From Deltaproteobacteria bacterium (GTDB taxonomy: Bacteria > Myxococcota_A > UBA9042): 64,000 bases of DNA. The DNA is taken from NCBI GenBank assembly GCA_016875335.1, contig VGRO01000001.1, forward strand, positions 79,955-143,954. The letters run 5' to 3'. A model generated the notes under the pieces. It had not been told where the DNA came from, did not search any database, and saw only the letters and a list, made by a program, of their open reading frames with translations. The translations under genes were made by a program, and so were the position numbers. This document shows, piece by piece, positions 1-9,490 of this stretch. Every line of letters starts with the position of its first letter. Positions within the stretch are counted from its first letter, which is position 1.

Positions 1-1594
1 GCTCATTGTCGGTGACGCGCAGCGCGGCCGCGGTGAGACGGCCATTGTGCACGCCGATGGCCGCAGTACTGGCGGCGTCGCCGGGAGCGTGGCGTGTCCT
101 GGCCACAACCGTGCGCTGCAGCTCGGCATTCGCCGCACCCATGCGCACGGCCACACCGTAGCCCAGGTTGTCGACAAGGGCAGCCGCGTCGATGACGGCC
201 GTGCCGCCCAATTCCACCAAGAGGCCTGTGCAATCATCGGGACCGGTCGGCAGGGGGCGCGTGCCGTCAATTCGCAGCCGCTGCGCCGTGAGCTTGCTTG
301 CCTGGTCGCGCACCTGCACGCCGGCGCGAAGGTTGCCGCGCAGGCGCACCTCGTACAACTCGAGCGCGGCCCCCGCCTGGGCAGCCGCGCCGAGCCCCAA
401 GACGTTGACGGCTTGGGTGCCATCGACCACCGACTGGCGCAACTCGAGGTGGCTGCCGGGGCCGTGCGCGACCGCGCCAATCTCGCCGACCTGGGCGAAG
501 AACACCCGCTCTGCGGTGGCCTGTCCACCGGCCAGGGCCGCGAGGCCGGGCTTGGGCGACTGGATCGTCACGCCGCGCACGGTCACGGACCCACCGCCGC
601 CAAGGGCGTAGAGCGCCGGATCGGGCCCCTGGCCGACGATGCGGACCATGGCCGCGCAACGGCCCGCGATGGTCAGGCCTTTCTTGATTGGCAACGCAGG
701 GATCTTGTGGTCGCCCGCCGCGAGCAGAAGTGTCGCGCCTTGGGGCGCTGTGTTGGCAGCCACCTGCAAGCTCGACCACGGTTTGGCCTGCGTGCCGTCG
801 CCGCCAGGAGGCGCCTTGGGGTCCACGTACAGGACCTTGGGACCGGACACAGTCGGATAGGGAGCGCTGCCGCAGTCGGCAGCATCAGGTTGGCACGCGG
901 CAAGCCCCGACGATGGACTGAGCGGCCCCTGCGGCAAAAAGCCCGGTGGGCACACCCACGGCACGCCTGCCCGCACACAGCCGGTCGGCGTCGGCGTGGC
1001 TGTGCAGTCGGGGTCGACCGACCGGCACAGGCGAGGCAGTTGGCCATCGTGCGCACCGCAGAACCAGGTCTCGTCGGCGGGCGGCAGCGGACCCGGTTGC
1101 GGGTAGGCGAGGTCCAGGTCGCCGAGTTCGGGCACGGCCGGCGCGCTGCGCAGGGCGTCGTCTGCCCACAAGCCAGCCGGGCGGCACGTGCCGCTCGAAT
1201 CGGGGTACTGCCCGGCGAGACAGCCCTTGCCGGCGGCGATTTCCTGCGCGGTGCAGGCACGGGCTGTGGGGCCGCAACTGGTGTCGGTTGCCGCGCACGC
1301 GGGTCCGACCGATTCGGTCAGGCACCAGCGCGGGTGGCAGCCCTGCGGGTCGTCGAGCACCGTGGACGCGCACTCCGGCGGTCCAACCGCGGTGCAGGTG
1401 TGAGCTGCCGGGTCATGGACGTGACCTGCCGGGCAACAGCCGCCTTCTGGCATCACAGCGACCGGATGGCATGGCAGAGTTGCGTCCGCAACCGCACTTG
1501 CGTCGGCCACCGGCGCGCCGACCGGGGCCCGGTCTGACCCGCAGCCGCTTGCGATGGCGACAAGGGACTGCAAGACCATACGCCGGTCAATCAT
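1..1594 (-). CDS. Partial Cys-rich putative lipoprotein, possibly beta-helix repeat protein; runs off the left edge
   Basis: Minus-strand frame from ATG at 1594 reads MIDRRMVLQSLVAIASGCGSDRAPVGAPVADASAVADATLPCHPVAVMPEGGCCPAGHVHDPAAHTC..., open to the window edge; lipobox-like SGC. The long + ORF 47..1537 is antisense to it. Confidence 0.6.
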   Translation of the reverse strand, partial: MIDRRMVLQSLVAIASGCGSDRAPVGAPVADASAVADATLPCHPVAVMPEGGCCPAGHVHDPAAHTCTAVGPPECASTVLDDPQGCHPRWCLTESVGPACAATDTSCGPTARACTAQEIAAGKGCLAGQYPDSSGTCRPAGLWADDALRSAPAVPELGDLDLAYPQPGPLPPADETWFCGAHDGQLPRLCRSVDPDCTATPTPTGCVRAGVPWVCPPGFLPQGPLSPSSGLAACQPDAADCGSAPYPTVSGPKVLYVDPKAPPGGDGTQAKPWSSLQVAANTAPQGATLLLAAGDHKIPALPIKKGLTIAGRCAAMVRIVGQGPDPALYALGGGGSVTVRGVTIQSPKPGLAALAGGQATAERVFFAQVGEIGAVAHGPGSHLELRQSVVDGTQAVNVLGLGAAAQAGAALELYEVRLRGNLRAGVQVRDQASKLTAQRLRIDGTRPLPTGPDDCTGLLVELGGTAVIDAAALVDNLGYGVAVRMGAANAELQRTVVARTRHAPGDAASTAAIGVHNGRLTAAALRVTDNE

Positions 1595-1755
1595 CGGACG
1601 AACTGGAGCCGCGGGTCGACCCTCCGGGATCAGCGCGGGCGACCCATCCAGCCAGCACAGCGGGCCACGGCGGGATGGCGCAAGTCATTTCCGGTCCCCA
1701 CGAGGGGCAAGCAAGTAGCGCTCCCGCAGCCATGCGCAGCAGTCGCGGTTCGCGC

Positions 1756-3819
1756 TCACTCCGGGTCGCATGTGCCCTGGCAGGTCGCTTCGACATGGCC
1801 GCCGACTCGAAAGAAGCGGTCGATTTGTTCCAGCGACGCCGGCAAGTAGCGCTGGGCGTCGTGGACCGGGTTGCCGTTGTCGGGCGCGGGTCCGGTGGCG
1901 TCCAGCGCAGGCTTGCCAAAGTCGAACTCGACCAGGGCGTCGGCCAGCGGTCCGTCGGCCGTCGGCAACCCCCACACCGTGCGCGGCGCCGGGCCGAGTA
2001 GTGGCACACCCAGGATGCGCGCGTGCAAGTGGCTGGCAAGATTGGGAACCTGCGTATCGCTGAGCCCGCAGTGCAAGAGGACCTGCCGCTTGGCCGGCCC
2101 GCCGGGGTAGGTGTCCGCCCGCAGGTGGGTGCCATACGTCCCCGGGTCGATGCGCTCCATCGGACCGGTCATCAACAAGGTCATCCGCGTCGCGCCTTGT
2201 GCGCTGCCGGTCACGCCGGTCAGCAGCGCCAGGAAGGTCGAAAACGGCGCGGCCCGCGACATCATCAACCCGAAACCTGCGCCGCCCACGCCGAGCGCGG
2301 CGCGGTCGATCCACGGGTTCAGGGCGACTTGCGTGCCACCCAAGATGTGGCCCTGGCTGAGCCCGTAGAAATACACGTCGTTGCTGACGTCGAGCGCCAT
2401 GCCGTCGCGATGAGGCGCCACCAAAGTCCACAGCCCGTTGCGCGCCGCCCAGGTCAGCGCCAGATGGTTGGCCATGCCCTGATGCGCGCGCTGCACGAAC
2501 CGCAACCCCTCGCCTGGCGCAGCGATGAGGTCGCTCACCAGCACCGTCGAGTCGGCCAGCGACATGCCCCACCAGTCGATGCCCATGCCGACTGCGCCCA
2601 TCTTGTCGAGCAGATGCGGCAGCACGCCCACCACCACTTCGCTTCGCGTGCCAAAGAAGCCGTGCCCATACTGAACGACCCGCAGAGGACCCTTGGCCTG
2701 TCCACTCCACACCTTGGGAGGCACGATCAAGGTGAATGGCAGCCACGCCTGACCCTTCTGTGCGACCTGGCCATGTGCGTCGCGCACAAGTTTGGCGCCC
2801 GGCCCGTCGCTGTCCACGAAAAGCGGCACGCGCAGTTGCCCCTCGAACTGGCGGGCGACCAGCGGCTTGGGGTTCTCGATGACCTTGACGATCGTGGCCT
2901 CGACAGGCAGATCGGCCAATGCAGCCAGTGTCTTGGCGCGTATGGTCAGCATGTCGGCCGTGGCGTTGGATTCGCTGCGCGTCGTGAAGTCCCAGGCCAA
3001 CAACAAATTGTCGCGAGGCACCCCGACCTTGGCCAGCACCGGGAACACGTCGGCCTCGAAGTGGGTTCGAAGCGCGTCGGCGGCGGGACTCGGCGCCTTG
3101 TCGCGCAACGCCTTGAAGGTTGCGGGCGGTGCGAACGGCGTGCCATCGGTGCGCGCGAGGCCCTGGCGCAACGCCACGACGTAGCGGCGGTTTTCGCGAA
3201 GGCGCTCCACCGGTCGGATCATCAGCAGGCGATCGGCCGCAGCCGGCGTGGTGCCATCCGGTTCGGCGAAATGCGCGATCGCCTTGCCGGTCTCCACATC
3301 GACGATGAGCGTCAGGCTCGCAGGCGACTGCGAAGGCGAGAAGTCAGGGTTGACCTTTCCGCCGACGTAGGCCGGAAGCAGCCCCTTTTCGCTCGGGCTT
3401 CCTGGCAAGCGCACCCCGATCTGGCCTAGCACCCCGAAACCATCCTGCGGGAACTGTGCCAGCAGGTCGATGGGCGCACCCGGCGCCGAACCACTGTCTT
3501 GCGCACGCTTGGGGGCCGCCACGCCGCCCAACACCAGGCGCGGCTGGCCGGTCGTCGCACCCTGCCGGAACCAGTCGCTCGGCCACGGCAACATGCAGTC
3601 CCATTCGGCGGCCAGCGACTGGCACGTATCTGGCACCTTGTCCTCGGCGTGCCAGGGAAACGGCCCCTTGTAGGCGGCACCGTCAGACAGAGTCGCGTCG
3701 AACGCAATCGCCGCCGAACCATCGTGTGCGTCCGGCGTCGCCGCAGACCGATCAGTACATCCGACGGCTGCCGCCGCACACGCAACACCTGCCCCGCGCG
3801 TCCATCGCCGCTGCGTCAT
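1756..3819 (-). CDS. Putative lipoprotein with alpha/beta-hydrolase-like region
   Basis: 687 aa ORF, N-terminal AAAAVGC lipobox-like, 'LRVVQYGHGFFGTRSEV' and later hydrolase-like segments. Confidence 0.75.
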   Translation of the reverse strand: MTQRRWTRGAGVACAAAAVGCTDRSAATPDAHDGSAAIAFDATLSDGAAYKGPFPWHAEDKVPDTCQSLAAEWDCMLPWPSDWFRQGATTGQPRLVLGGVAAPKRAQDSGSAPGAPIDLLAQFPQDGFGVLGQIGVRLPGSPSEKGLLPAYVGGKVNPDFSPSQSPASLTLIVDVETGKAIAHFAEPDGTTPAAADRLLMIRPVERLRENRRYVVALRQGLARTDGTPFAPPATFKALRDKAPSPAADALRTHFEADVFPVLAKVGVPRDNLLLAWDFTTRSESNATADMLTIRAKTLAALADLPVEATIVKVIENPKPLVARQFEGQLRVPLFVDSDGPGAKLVRDAHGQVAQKGQAWLPFTLIVPPKVWSGQAKGPLRVVQYGHGFFGTRSEVVVGVLPHLLDKMGAVGMGIDWWGMSLADSTVLVSDLIAAPGEGLRFVQRAHQGMANHLALTWAARNGLWTLVAPHRDGMALDVSNDVYFYGLSQGHILGGTQVALNPWIDRAALGVGGAGFGLMMSRAAPFSTFLALLTGVTGSAQGATRMTLLMTGPMERIDPGTYGTHLRADTYPGGPAKRQVLLHCGLSDTQVPNLASHLHARILGVPLLGPAPRTVWGLPTADGPLADALVEFDFGKPALDATGPAPDNGNPVHDAQRYLPASLEQIDRFFRVGGHVEATCQGTCDPE

Positions 3820-3854
3820 CGACTACCTCGCCACGCCGGCCAATTGGGCCGCGT

Positions 3855-4604
3855 TCAGCCGTCCGTCGGACGCCGGAAACGATCGTACAACCGGTCGCGC
3901 CACGCAATCAAATCGGCAAACTCGTCGGCCAGTTCTGGCTCGCGCCACGCCGCGCGCGTCGCCGGGCCCAGTCGCTGGTGTCCGTCGCCCACCGGCTCGA
4001 CCACCTGCAATGCGACGGCCATAGCGATGTCGGCGTAGCTGAACGCGCCGAGTAGATGAGCGCCGCTCGCCAGGGCTTGCCGCAGAGCGGTCAGTTCCGC
4101 GCGCATGGCCGAGCGGCGTTCGTTTTGTCCCACGGCCTCCAGGGCGTACTTGTCGCGCAAGTAGCGCACCCCGAGCGCCACGAGCGGGGCCGACAAGGGA
4201 CCCAGCCAGCGCAGCCCCTTGGGCACCTGCTCTAGCGCCGCGCTCGGATCGCCCGCCACCCGCGGTGTCACCAGCGCTCGACCATGCGCGAGCACTGCCT
4301 CGCTGGCGCGGTTCCAGGCCAGCAATTCCGTGGCGCGCCCGATCGGGAAGAGTTCTGGTCCGGTCCCCTGCCCTGCTGCCCACTGTGCAATCGCAAGCGA
4401 GTCGTCGTGCGCCTGGCCGCTCGCAAAAAGCACCGGCACGGTCACCTTGCCTGACCAGCGCCCCAGGCGTGCCCGCAGCATGGGCGCTCCGAGCATCGGC
4501 AGGTACTCCACCTTGCGGTAGGCCACGCAGCGGGCGTCCAAGGCCCAGCGCGCCTTTTCGCTCCACGGCGAATAGTGGATCTGGTACAGCGCTGGCAGGG
4601 GCAT
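3855..4604 (-). CDS. Glutathione S-transferase-like protein
   Basis: MPLPALYQIHYSPWSEKARWALDARCVAYRKVEYLPMLG...TVPVLFASGQAHDDSLAIAQW: GST N-terminal thioredoxin fold pattern. Confidence 0.75.
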   Translation of the reverse strand: MPLPALYQIHYSPWSEKARWALDARCVAYRKVEYLPMLGAPMLRARLGRWSGKVTVPVLFASGQAHDDSLAIAQWAAGQGTGPELFPIGRATELLAWNRASEAVLAHGRALVTPRVAGDPSAALEQVPKGLRWLGPLSAPLVALGVRYLRDKYALEAVGQNERRSAMRAELTALRQALASGAHLLGAFSYADIAMAVALQVVEPVGDGHQRLGPATRAAWREPELADEFADLIAWRDRLYDRFRRPTDG

Positions 4605-4736
4605 GGTGGGCCGCGCGAACGCCATGGGGCGTATCCGCGGATTGCCGCAGATTGGGCTGCTCGTCAAGTTGCCTTGCGACCGGCGCAACCATGGATCCGC
4701 CTGGATTCGATCGCAGCGCCCCGAGAAACAGATGTA

Positions 4737-4768
4737 GAATCATGCGTCTGAACAATGGGGGGGATCGA
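4737..4768 (-). repeat. Intergenic repeat copy A (core CCCCCCCATTGTTCAG on minus strand)
   Basis: gaatcatgcgtctgaacaatgggggggatcg; shares the core with 16 other copies. Confidence 0.9.
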
Positions 4769-4880
4769 GATCCGGCCAGTCGCGCCAACCGTCCGAGCGG
4801 ACGTCCGAGTCCTGTCCAGTTGTGTCCGAGGTCCCAGGGTTGCGCCATGCGGCCTGCTCGCGAGCCGCACAAATCCTCCA

Positions 4881-4913
4881 CAGAATCATGGATCTGAACA
4901 ATGGGGGGGATCG
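4881..4913 (-). repeat. Intergenic repeat copy B
   Basis: cagaatcatggatctgaacaatgggggggatcg; nearly identical to 51364..51396. Confidence 0.92.
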
Positions 4914-4959
4914 AAAACCCCCCGGTCTTGCGCGGTGTCCGACGGTGAACTCGGTCGGG

Positions 4960-5862
4960 CTACCAGAAGCGGTAGAAGTTGAACCAGTTGTCCGGGGCTG
5001 CGCGCACGTAGCAGGCGACCCGGTCGGCGTACTGGCCGACCACGCGCGCGAGGGTGGTTTCGCGGTCCTTGCGTGGCAAAACGATGCGGTCGGAAAAGGG
5101 CTCGCAGTGCAGTTCGTAGCAATTGGGCGCGCGGTAGATGCCGCAGACGAAGTAGACTGGGCACTGCAACATCGCGGCCAGCAGGAACGGGCCGGAAGGA
5201 AACGCCGCTGGCATCCCCAGGAACTCGACGGTCACCGACCGGTCGTTCAGCCCGACGCGGTCGGCTGCAATGGCGAGCAGTTCGCCGCGGTCGATGCGGT
5301 CCTTGAGGTCGAGCACGGTTTCGGCCCGGCCTGGGTCGATGTGCACGACCTGAGCGGCGGCGCGCGGGTTGAGGCGGTGAAGCGCGGCGTTGATCATGCG
5401 CGCGTTCTTGAAGTAGCCGACCACGCGGATACGCAAGCGTTCGTCATGGCCACCAATCGCCATGGCTGCAGTCGAGCCTACGTGGGCGGACAGCAGAATG
5501 GCACCGCGCCCTTGGGCGTGCAGGCGCTCCAAGTGTTCGTGGCCGTTGCGCGTCACGGCGAACAGATCGCCGCGACCCTGGATAAGCCACAGCCGATCCA
5601 ACGCCGCCTCGGAAAAGCACAGCACATGGCGATAGATGGCGCCCAGGCCGCGGCGGTTTTCGCCCAACCGGTCGCCGAGTTCGCGGCTGGCCTGGCGCAC
5701 GCCCGGATGCAGCAGGGTGTACCACAAGGCCAGCAGTTTCATGAGCATCCGCGCTGGCACGCGGCCGGCGACCGTCGCCAGCATCACCGTCAAGCGTATG
5801 CCGAGCACACTGCCTTTTTCGGCGACACTCAACCAGTCGCCGCTCGGCTGCCCGGCACTCAC
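4960..5862 (-). CDS. LpxL/HtrB-like lysophospholipid acyltransferase (ApeK-like position)
   Basis: LLSAHVGSTAAMAIGG...IAADRVGLNDRSVTVEFLGMPAAFPSGPFLLAAMLQCPVYFVCGIY; GTG start overlaps the upstream stop. Confidence 0.75.
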   Translation of the reverse strand: MSAGQPSGDWLSVAEKGSVLGIRLTVMLATVAGRVPARMLMKLLALWYTLLHPGVRQASRELGDRLGENRRGLGAIYRHVLCFSEAALDRLWLIQGRGDLFAVTRNGHEHLERLHAQGRGAILLSAHVGSTAAMAIGGHDERLRIRVVGYFKNARMINAALHRLNPRAAAQVVHIDPGRAETVLDLKDRIDRGELLAIAADRVGLNDRSVTVEFLGMPAAFPSGPFLLAAMLQCPVYFVCGIYRAPNCYELHCEPFSDRIVLPRKDRETTLARVVGQYADRVACYVRAAPDNWFNFYRFW

Positions 5863-6617
5863 CCTTCGGCCTCGATCCGTTTGCCAAACCGCTGCCACAA
5901 CAGAATCTTGCGCACCATCGCCTCGGTCACCAAGCGGGTGTGCAGCCACGTAATGCGCAGATTGTCGCGTACCATGCGAAAGTGCGACACGCCGCCCTCT
6001 TCGGCCGACAAGTAGCGCACGGCGACCGGCAGGTTCAGCACCAGCACACCCGCCCACACCATCCGCACCGCGATCTCGATGTCGAATTCCATGCGGTCGC
6101 CGCGCGCTTGCGCCGCCTCTGCGGCAGCCAATGGGTAGACGCGAAAGCCGATCATCGCGTCGGCGATTGGCCGCCCGAAGGTCTCGACGGCGACCCAGAA
6201 GTTCGTGATCTCCCTGCCGATGCGTCGACCGCGCGGGGCTTCGGCCGCAAACACCGGGCGCGCCAGGACCAGGGCCGCGGGGTGCGCGCGCGCGGCAGCC
6301 AGCATGGCGCCGATGCGGTCCAGATCGTGCTGACCGTCCGCATCCACCTGTAACGCGTGGGTGTAGCCATCCGCACGCGCTGCCGCGAAACCTGCCTTGA
6401 CCGCCGCTCCCTTACCGCCGTTGACGGGTCTCCACACCACGCGCGCCTTGTTCTCGTGCTCCAGCGCGCGCGCGACAGCCTGGGCATCCGGGCCGCTGCC
6501 ATCGTCGACGACAAGCACAGGAGTACCGCAACGGCCCGCACGTTCGACGACCCGCCGCAACGTGGCGGCGTTGTCGTAGGTCGGGATCAAGATGCACGGC
6601 CGGAACGGGTCAGCCAT
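5859..6617 (-). CDS. Family 2 glycosyltransferase
   Basis: MADPFRPCILIPTYDNAATLRRVVERAG...VLVVDDGSGPD...VNGGKGAAVKAGF...ALQVDADGQHD. Confidence 0.85.
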   Translation of the reverse strand: MADPFRPCILIPTYDNAATLRRVVERAGRCGTPVLVVDDGSGPDAQAVARALEHENKARVVWRPVNGGKGAAVKAGFAAARADGYTHALQVDADGQHDLDRIGAMLAAARAHPAALVLARPVFAAEAPRGRRIGREITNFWVAVETFGRPIADAMIGFRVYPLAAAEAAQARGDRMEFDIEIAVRMVWAGVLVLNLPVAVRYLSAEEGGVSHFRMVRDNLRITWLHTRLVTEAMVRKILLWQRFGKRIEAEG

Positions 6618-8307
6618 GCGAGACGCCCGCGTCGAACACCAGTCGACCGCTCGCGCACGGCTCGTCGTGTCGCACGATGGTGAAATCCGCCGTGCCCACC
6701 GGCCGCGCAAACGCGATGGCGACCGCCACCACGTCGCCAGGACCGATGACGCGGCGGAACTTGAGGCGCTGTACCCGCAGCAGCCCGGCCCACGTTGGCC
6801 GCGCCGCGCGCACCGGGCGCACCACCAGCTCATGAACCTGCACGATGCCCGGCAGCACCGGGTGGTCGCGGAAATGTCCTTGGAACCACATGAGATTCTC
6901 GGGAACGCGCAGCCGCATTGTGAGCGACTCCTCGGTCGCCGAGTGCTCCAAAACCTCCAGGTCTCGCACCGGGCCGAAAAGGCCGCGGACCCTGTGGACC
7001 GGCAACTTTCCGGTGTCGGTGCGCGGCAAGCGCTCGACGTGAACGAAGCGGCGTGGCAGTGAGGTGGGTTCCAGGTTTCCCAGCAGCGACGCTCGCAGGT
7101 CGGCTGCGGTCAGGGTTGGCGCAACCACGGCCGCCCACAGCTCGTGCCCGCGGGCGGCCTGGGCGGACGGAACCGCGATGACCGCAGCGTCGGCGACACC
7201 GGGAGTCGCCAGCAGCAGGGCTTCAACCTCTGGAAGCGAGACACGGATTCCGCCGGTCTTGACGACGCCGTCCCGCCGGCCCAGGTGGTCGAACGTACCG
7301 TCGGGATGCACCTCGACCAAGTCTGCGCAGGCAAAAGCGGTTGCCCCGCCGCCCGGCACAAACGGCGAAAGAACCCGCGCCGTGCCATCGTCTGCCCCGG
7401 CGACGCGGACCGCCGGCAGCGGAACCCACCGCGGGTCCAGCCGCTGGCGCCGCGTGGCGATTCCGCCCGTTTCCGTGGACCCAAACACCTCGATCGGGCA
7501 CAGGCCGTGCCGATCCTGCAGTACCTGCGCGGTAGCTGCGTGCAGCGGGGCCGTGGACGACAGGCCGACCGCGACCGGGGCCAGGGCGCCCGCGTCTTGG
7601 CCTGCGAGCGAACGCCAATGCGCCGGAATCGACACCAGCAGCGCGCCGCGCATGGCAGAAAGGCGCCCGACCGCCGTTTCCGCGTGCAGCGGCGTCGTCC
7701 GGTCGAAGCGCCAACCGCCCATCAGCGGGGCGAGCACGGAGAACAGCAAACCATACAGGTGGTGCGGCGGCACTGTGGCCAGCACCGGCGTGCCTGCGGG
7801 CAAGGGCAGGTGGTCGGCCCACAGCGCCGCCTCGCCCAAGAGTTGCGCCGCCGTCTTGGCGCAGGGTTGCGGCGCACCCGTGGATCCGCTGGTCCAGACG
7901 GTGGCCATCAAGCGACCCGCGTCCATCGGGTCCAAGAGCGACGCGTGCCCAGTGGGTCGGTCGCTCAGCCAGTTGCGCAGGTCGTCGCCGCGGGCACCCG
8001 CAGTATCGTGCAGAAGGGCCAGGACTTCGGGCCGATCGGCGACGAGGCCGACTGTTTGCGGTTGGCCGTTGGCGGGCAGCGCCACCGCGTGCCCGCGCTG
8101 CCAAGCCGCCAGCAGCCCGACGGCAAAGCAGTACCGGTCGGCACAGATCAGCGCGATGTGGCTGCCGGAGGTGGGCGGCGGTAGCCGATTCGCCACGCCT
8201 GCGACGTCGGCCAGCAGGGCTCGCCGTGTCCGCTCGCCGCCATCGCCCCAGGCGACGACATCGTCCGGACCGTGGCGGCCGAGCAACGAATAGCTGCCGG
8301 CCGTCAC
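6610..8307 (-). CDS. AMP-dependent acyl-CoA/ACP synthetase fused to a C-terminal hotdog 3-hydroxyacyl-ACP dehydratase-like domain
   Basis: TVWTSGSTGAPQPCAKT (AMP-binding), FGSTETGG, C-terminal 'FQGHFRDHPVLPGIVQVHELVVR' (FabZ-like). Confidence 0.82.
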   Translation of the reverse strand: MTAGSYSLLGRHGPDDVVAWGDGGERTRRALLADVAGVANRLPPPTSGSHIALICADRYCFAVGLLAAWQRGHAVALPANGQPQTVGLVADRPEVLALLHDTAGARGDDLRNWLSDRPTGHASLLDPMDAGRLMATVWTSGSTGAPQPCAKTAAQLLGEAALWADHLPLPAGTPVLATVPPHHLYGLLFSVLAPLMGGWRFDRTTPLHAETAVGRLSAMRGALLVSIPAHWRSLAGQDAGALAPVAVGLSSTAPLHAATAQVLQDRHGLCPIEVFGSTETGGIATRRQRLDPRWVPLPAVRVAGADDGTARVLSPFVPGGGATAFACADLVEVHPDGTFDHLGRRDGVVKTGGIRVSLPEVEALLLATPGVADAAVIAVPSAQAARGHELWAAVVAPTLTAADLRASLLGNLEPTSLPRRFVHVERLPRTDTGKLPVHRVRGLFGPVRDLEVLEHSATEESLTMRLRVPENLMWFQGHFRDHPVLPGIVQVHELVVRPVRAARPTWAGLLRVQRLKFRRVIGPGDVVAVAIAFARPVGTADFTIVRHDEPCASGRLVFDAGVSHG

Positions 8308-8924
8308 TGTTGCTCCTGCGCGCTTGGGCGCCGTCGGGCTCCGAACCGCACGGTGCGCACCGCGTACTCGGCCGCGAAAAGCACGCCGACGAATCCATAG
8401 CTCAGCACACCGGTGAAGGCGGCCCACCACGCGACCGGCGCCCACAGCAACAGGCCCGCCGAAACCGCCGCATTGCACACGAAGAAGCCGCACCACACGT
8501 GGGTCACCGTGCGACAGTAGGCGATCTCGTCGTCGGCTAGATCCGCGTGCACCAATCGTGCATAGCGTTCGGCCATCGGCACCTCGCGCAGCGATCGGCC
8601 AAAGGTCAGCAGTAGCGCAAGGTTGACCAAGGTCGGCACCGTCATCATCCAGCGCGCGTCGCCAAGCAGCACGCCGCCCAACAGCACCAATCCGGCGAGC
8701 ACGGGCGCCTGCGCGACCGCCCAGCGACCGCCCGAGGGAACCCGCCACACCCGCAGGGCCGTCAGTGCAGCGATGAGCAAGAGCGCAAGCCCTCCGACGC
8801 GGCGCGCCGACCAGTGCTGAAGCCCGTACCACAGCAGCAACGGATAGGCGACACCGCCCACGACTGCGATCGCGCCAACTGCACGCCTTAGCTGCGACAG
8901 AGCCACGCGACGGGTGTCGTCCAC
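8304..8924 (-). CDS. COG4648-like predicted membrane protein
   Basis: 206 aa, several hydrophobic segments; located between ACP and AMP-ligase as in ape clusters. Confidence 0.65.
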   Translation of the reverse strand: MDDTRRVALSQLRRAVGAIAVVGGVAYPLLLWYGLQHWSARRVGGLALLLIAALTALRVWRVPSGGRWAVAQAPVLAGLVLLGGVLLGDARWMMTVPTLVNLALLLTFGRSLREVPMAERYARLVHADLADDEIAYCRTVTHVWCGFFVCNAAVSAGLLLWAPVAWWAAFTGVLSYGFVGVLFAAEYAVRTVRFGARRRPSAQEQQ

Positions 8925-8939
8925 TATCCGCGCGAGGCG

Positions 8940-9203
8940 CTACGCCTGCGCCAATTGCGCCTGCACCAAATCGACCACGTCGGCGATGGTGCGGACCTTG
9001 CGCAACTGGTCCTCGGGGACGCGTTTGCCGGTGATTTCTTGCAGCTTGACCACCATGTCGATGGCGTCGATGCTGTCGAGGTCCAGGTCATTGACCAGGT
9101 GCGACTGCAGCGTGATGTCGTCGCGGTTGAGTTCAAACATCTCGACCAGCAAGTCGGCGATGCGCGCGAAGATTTCGTCGCGGGTCATGGTTGGGGCGCT
9201 CAT
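8940..9203 (-). CDS. Acyl carrier protein
   Basis: MTRDEIFARIADLLVEMFELNRDDITLQSHLVNDLDLDSIDAIDMVVKLQEITGKRVPEDQLRKVRTIADVVDLVQ: DLDSID phosphopantetheine site. Confidence 0.92.
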   Translation of the reverse strand: MSAPTMTRDEIFARIADLLVEMFELNRDDITLQSHLVNDLDLDSIDAIDMVVKLQEITGKRVPEDQLRKVRTIADVVDLVQAQLAQA

Positions 9204-9472
9204 GGGGCTCCTGCCGGTTGGGTGCGGCTGGCGGCGATGTGCTGCGCAAGCGTACGCACCGATTGAAAGATCTCGCGGGTGCGCGCGTCCTCGGCTTCGA
9301 TGCGCACGCCAAACTTCTTGTGGATGGCCATGGCCAGTTCCAGGGCGTCGATGCTGTCCAGGCCGAGGCCGGTGCGAAAGAGCGGCGCGGCGCTGTCGAT
9401 GTCGGCGGGCACCACGTCTTCGAGCGCCAGCGATTCGACGATAAGCACCTTGAGTTCGTTTTCAAGTTCCAT
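9200..9472 (-). CDS. Acyl carrier protein (second)
   Basis: MELENELKVLIVESLALEDVVPADIDSAAPLFRTGLGLDSIDALELAMAIHKKFGVRIEAED: GLDSIDALEL. Confidence 0.92.
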   Translation of the reverse strand: MELENELKVLIVESLALEDVVPADIDSAAPLFRTGLGLDSIDALELAMAIHKKFGVRIEAEDARTREIFQSVRTLAQHIAASRTQPAGAP

Positions 9473-9490
9473 GGCTTCCTTGCAATTCGC

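Noticed and set aside
47-1537. 496-aa + strand ORF
   Set aside because: Antisense shadow of the minus-strand lipoprotein; Arg/Ala/His/Gly-rich composition typical of spurious high-GC ORFs.
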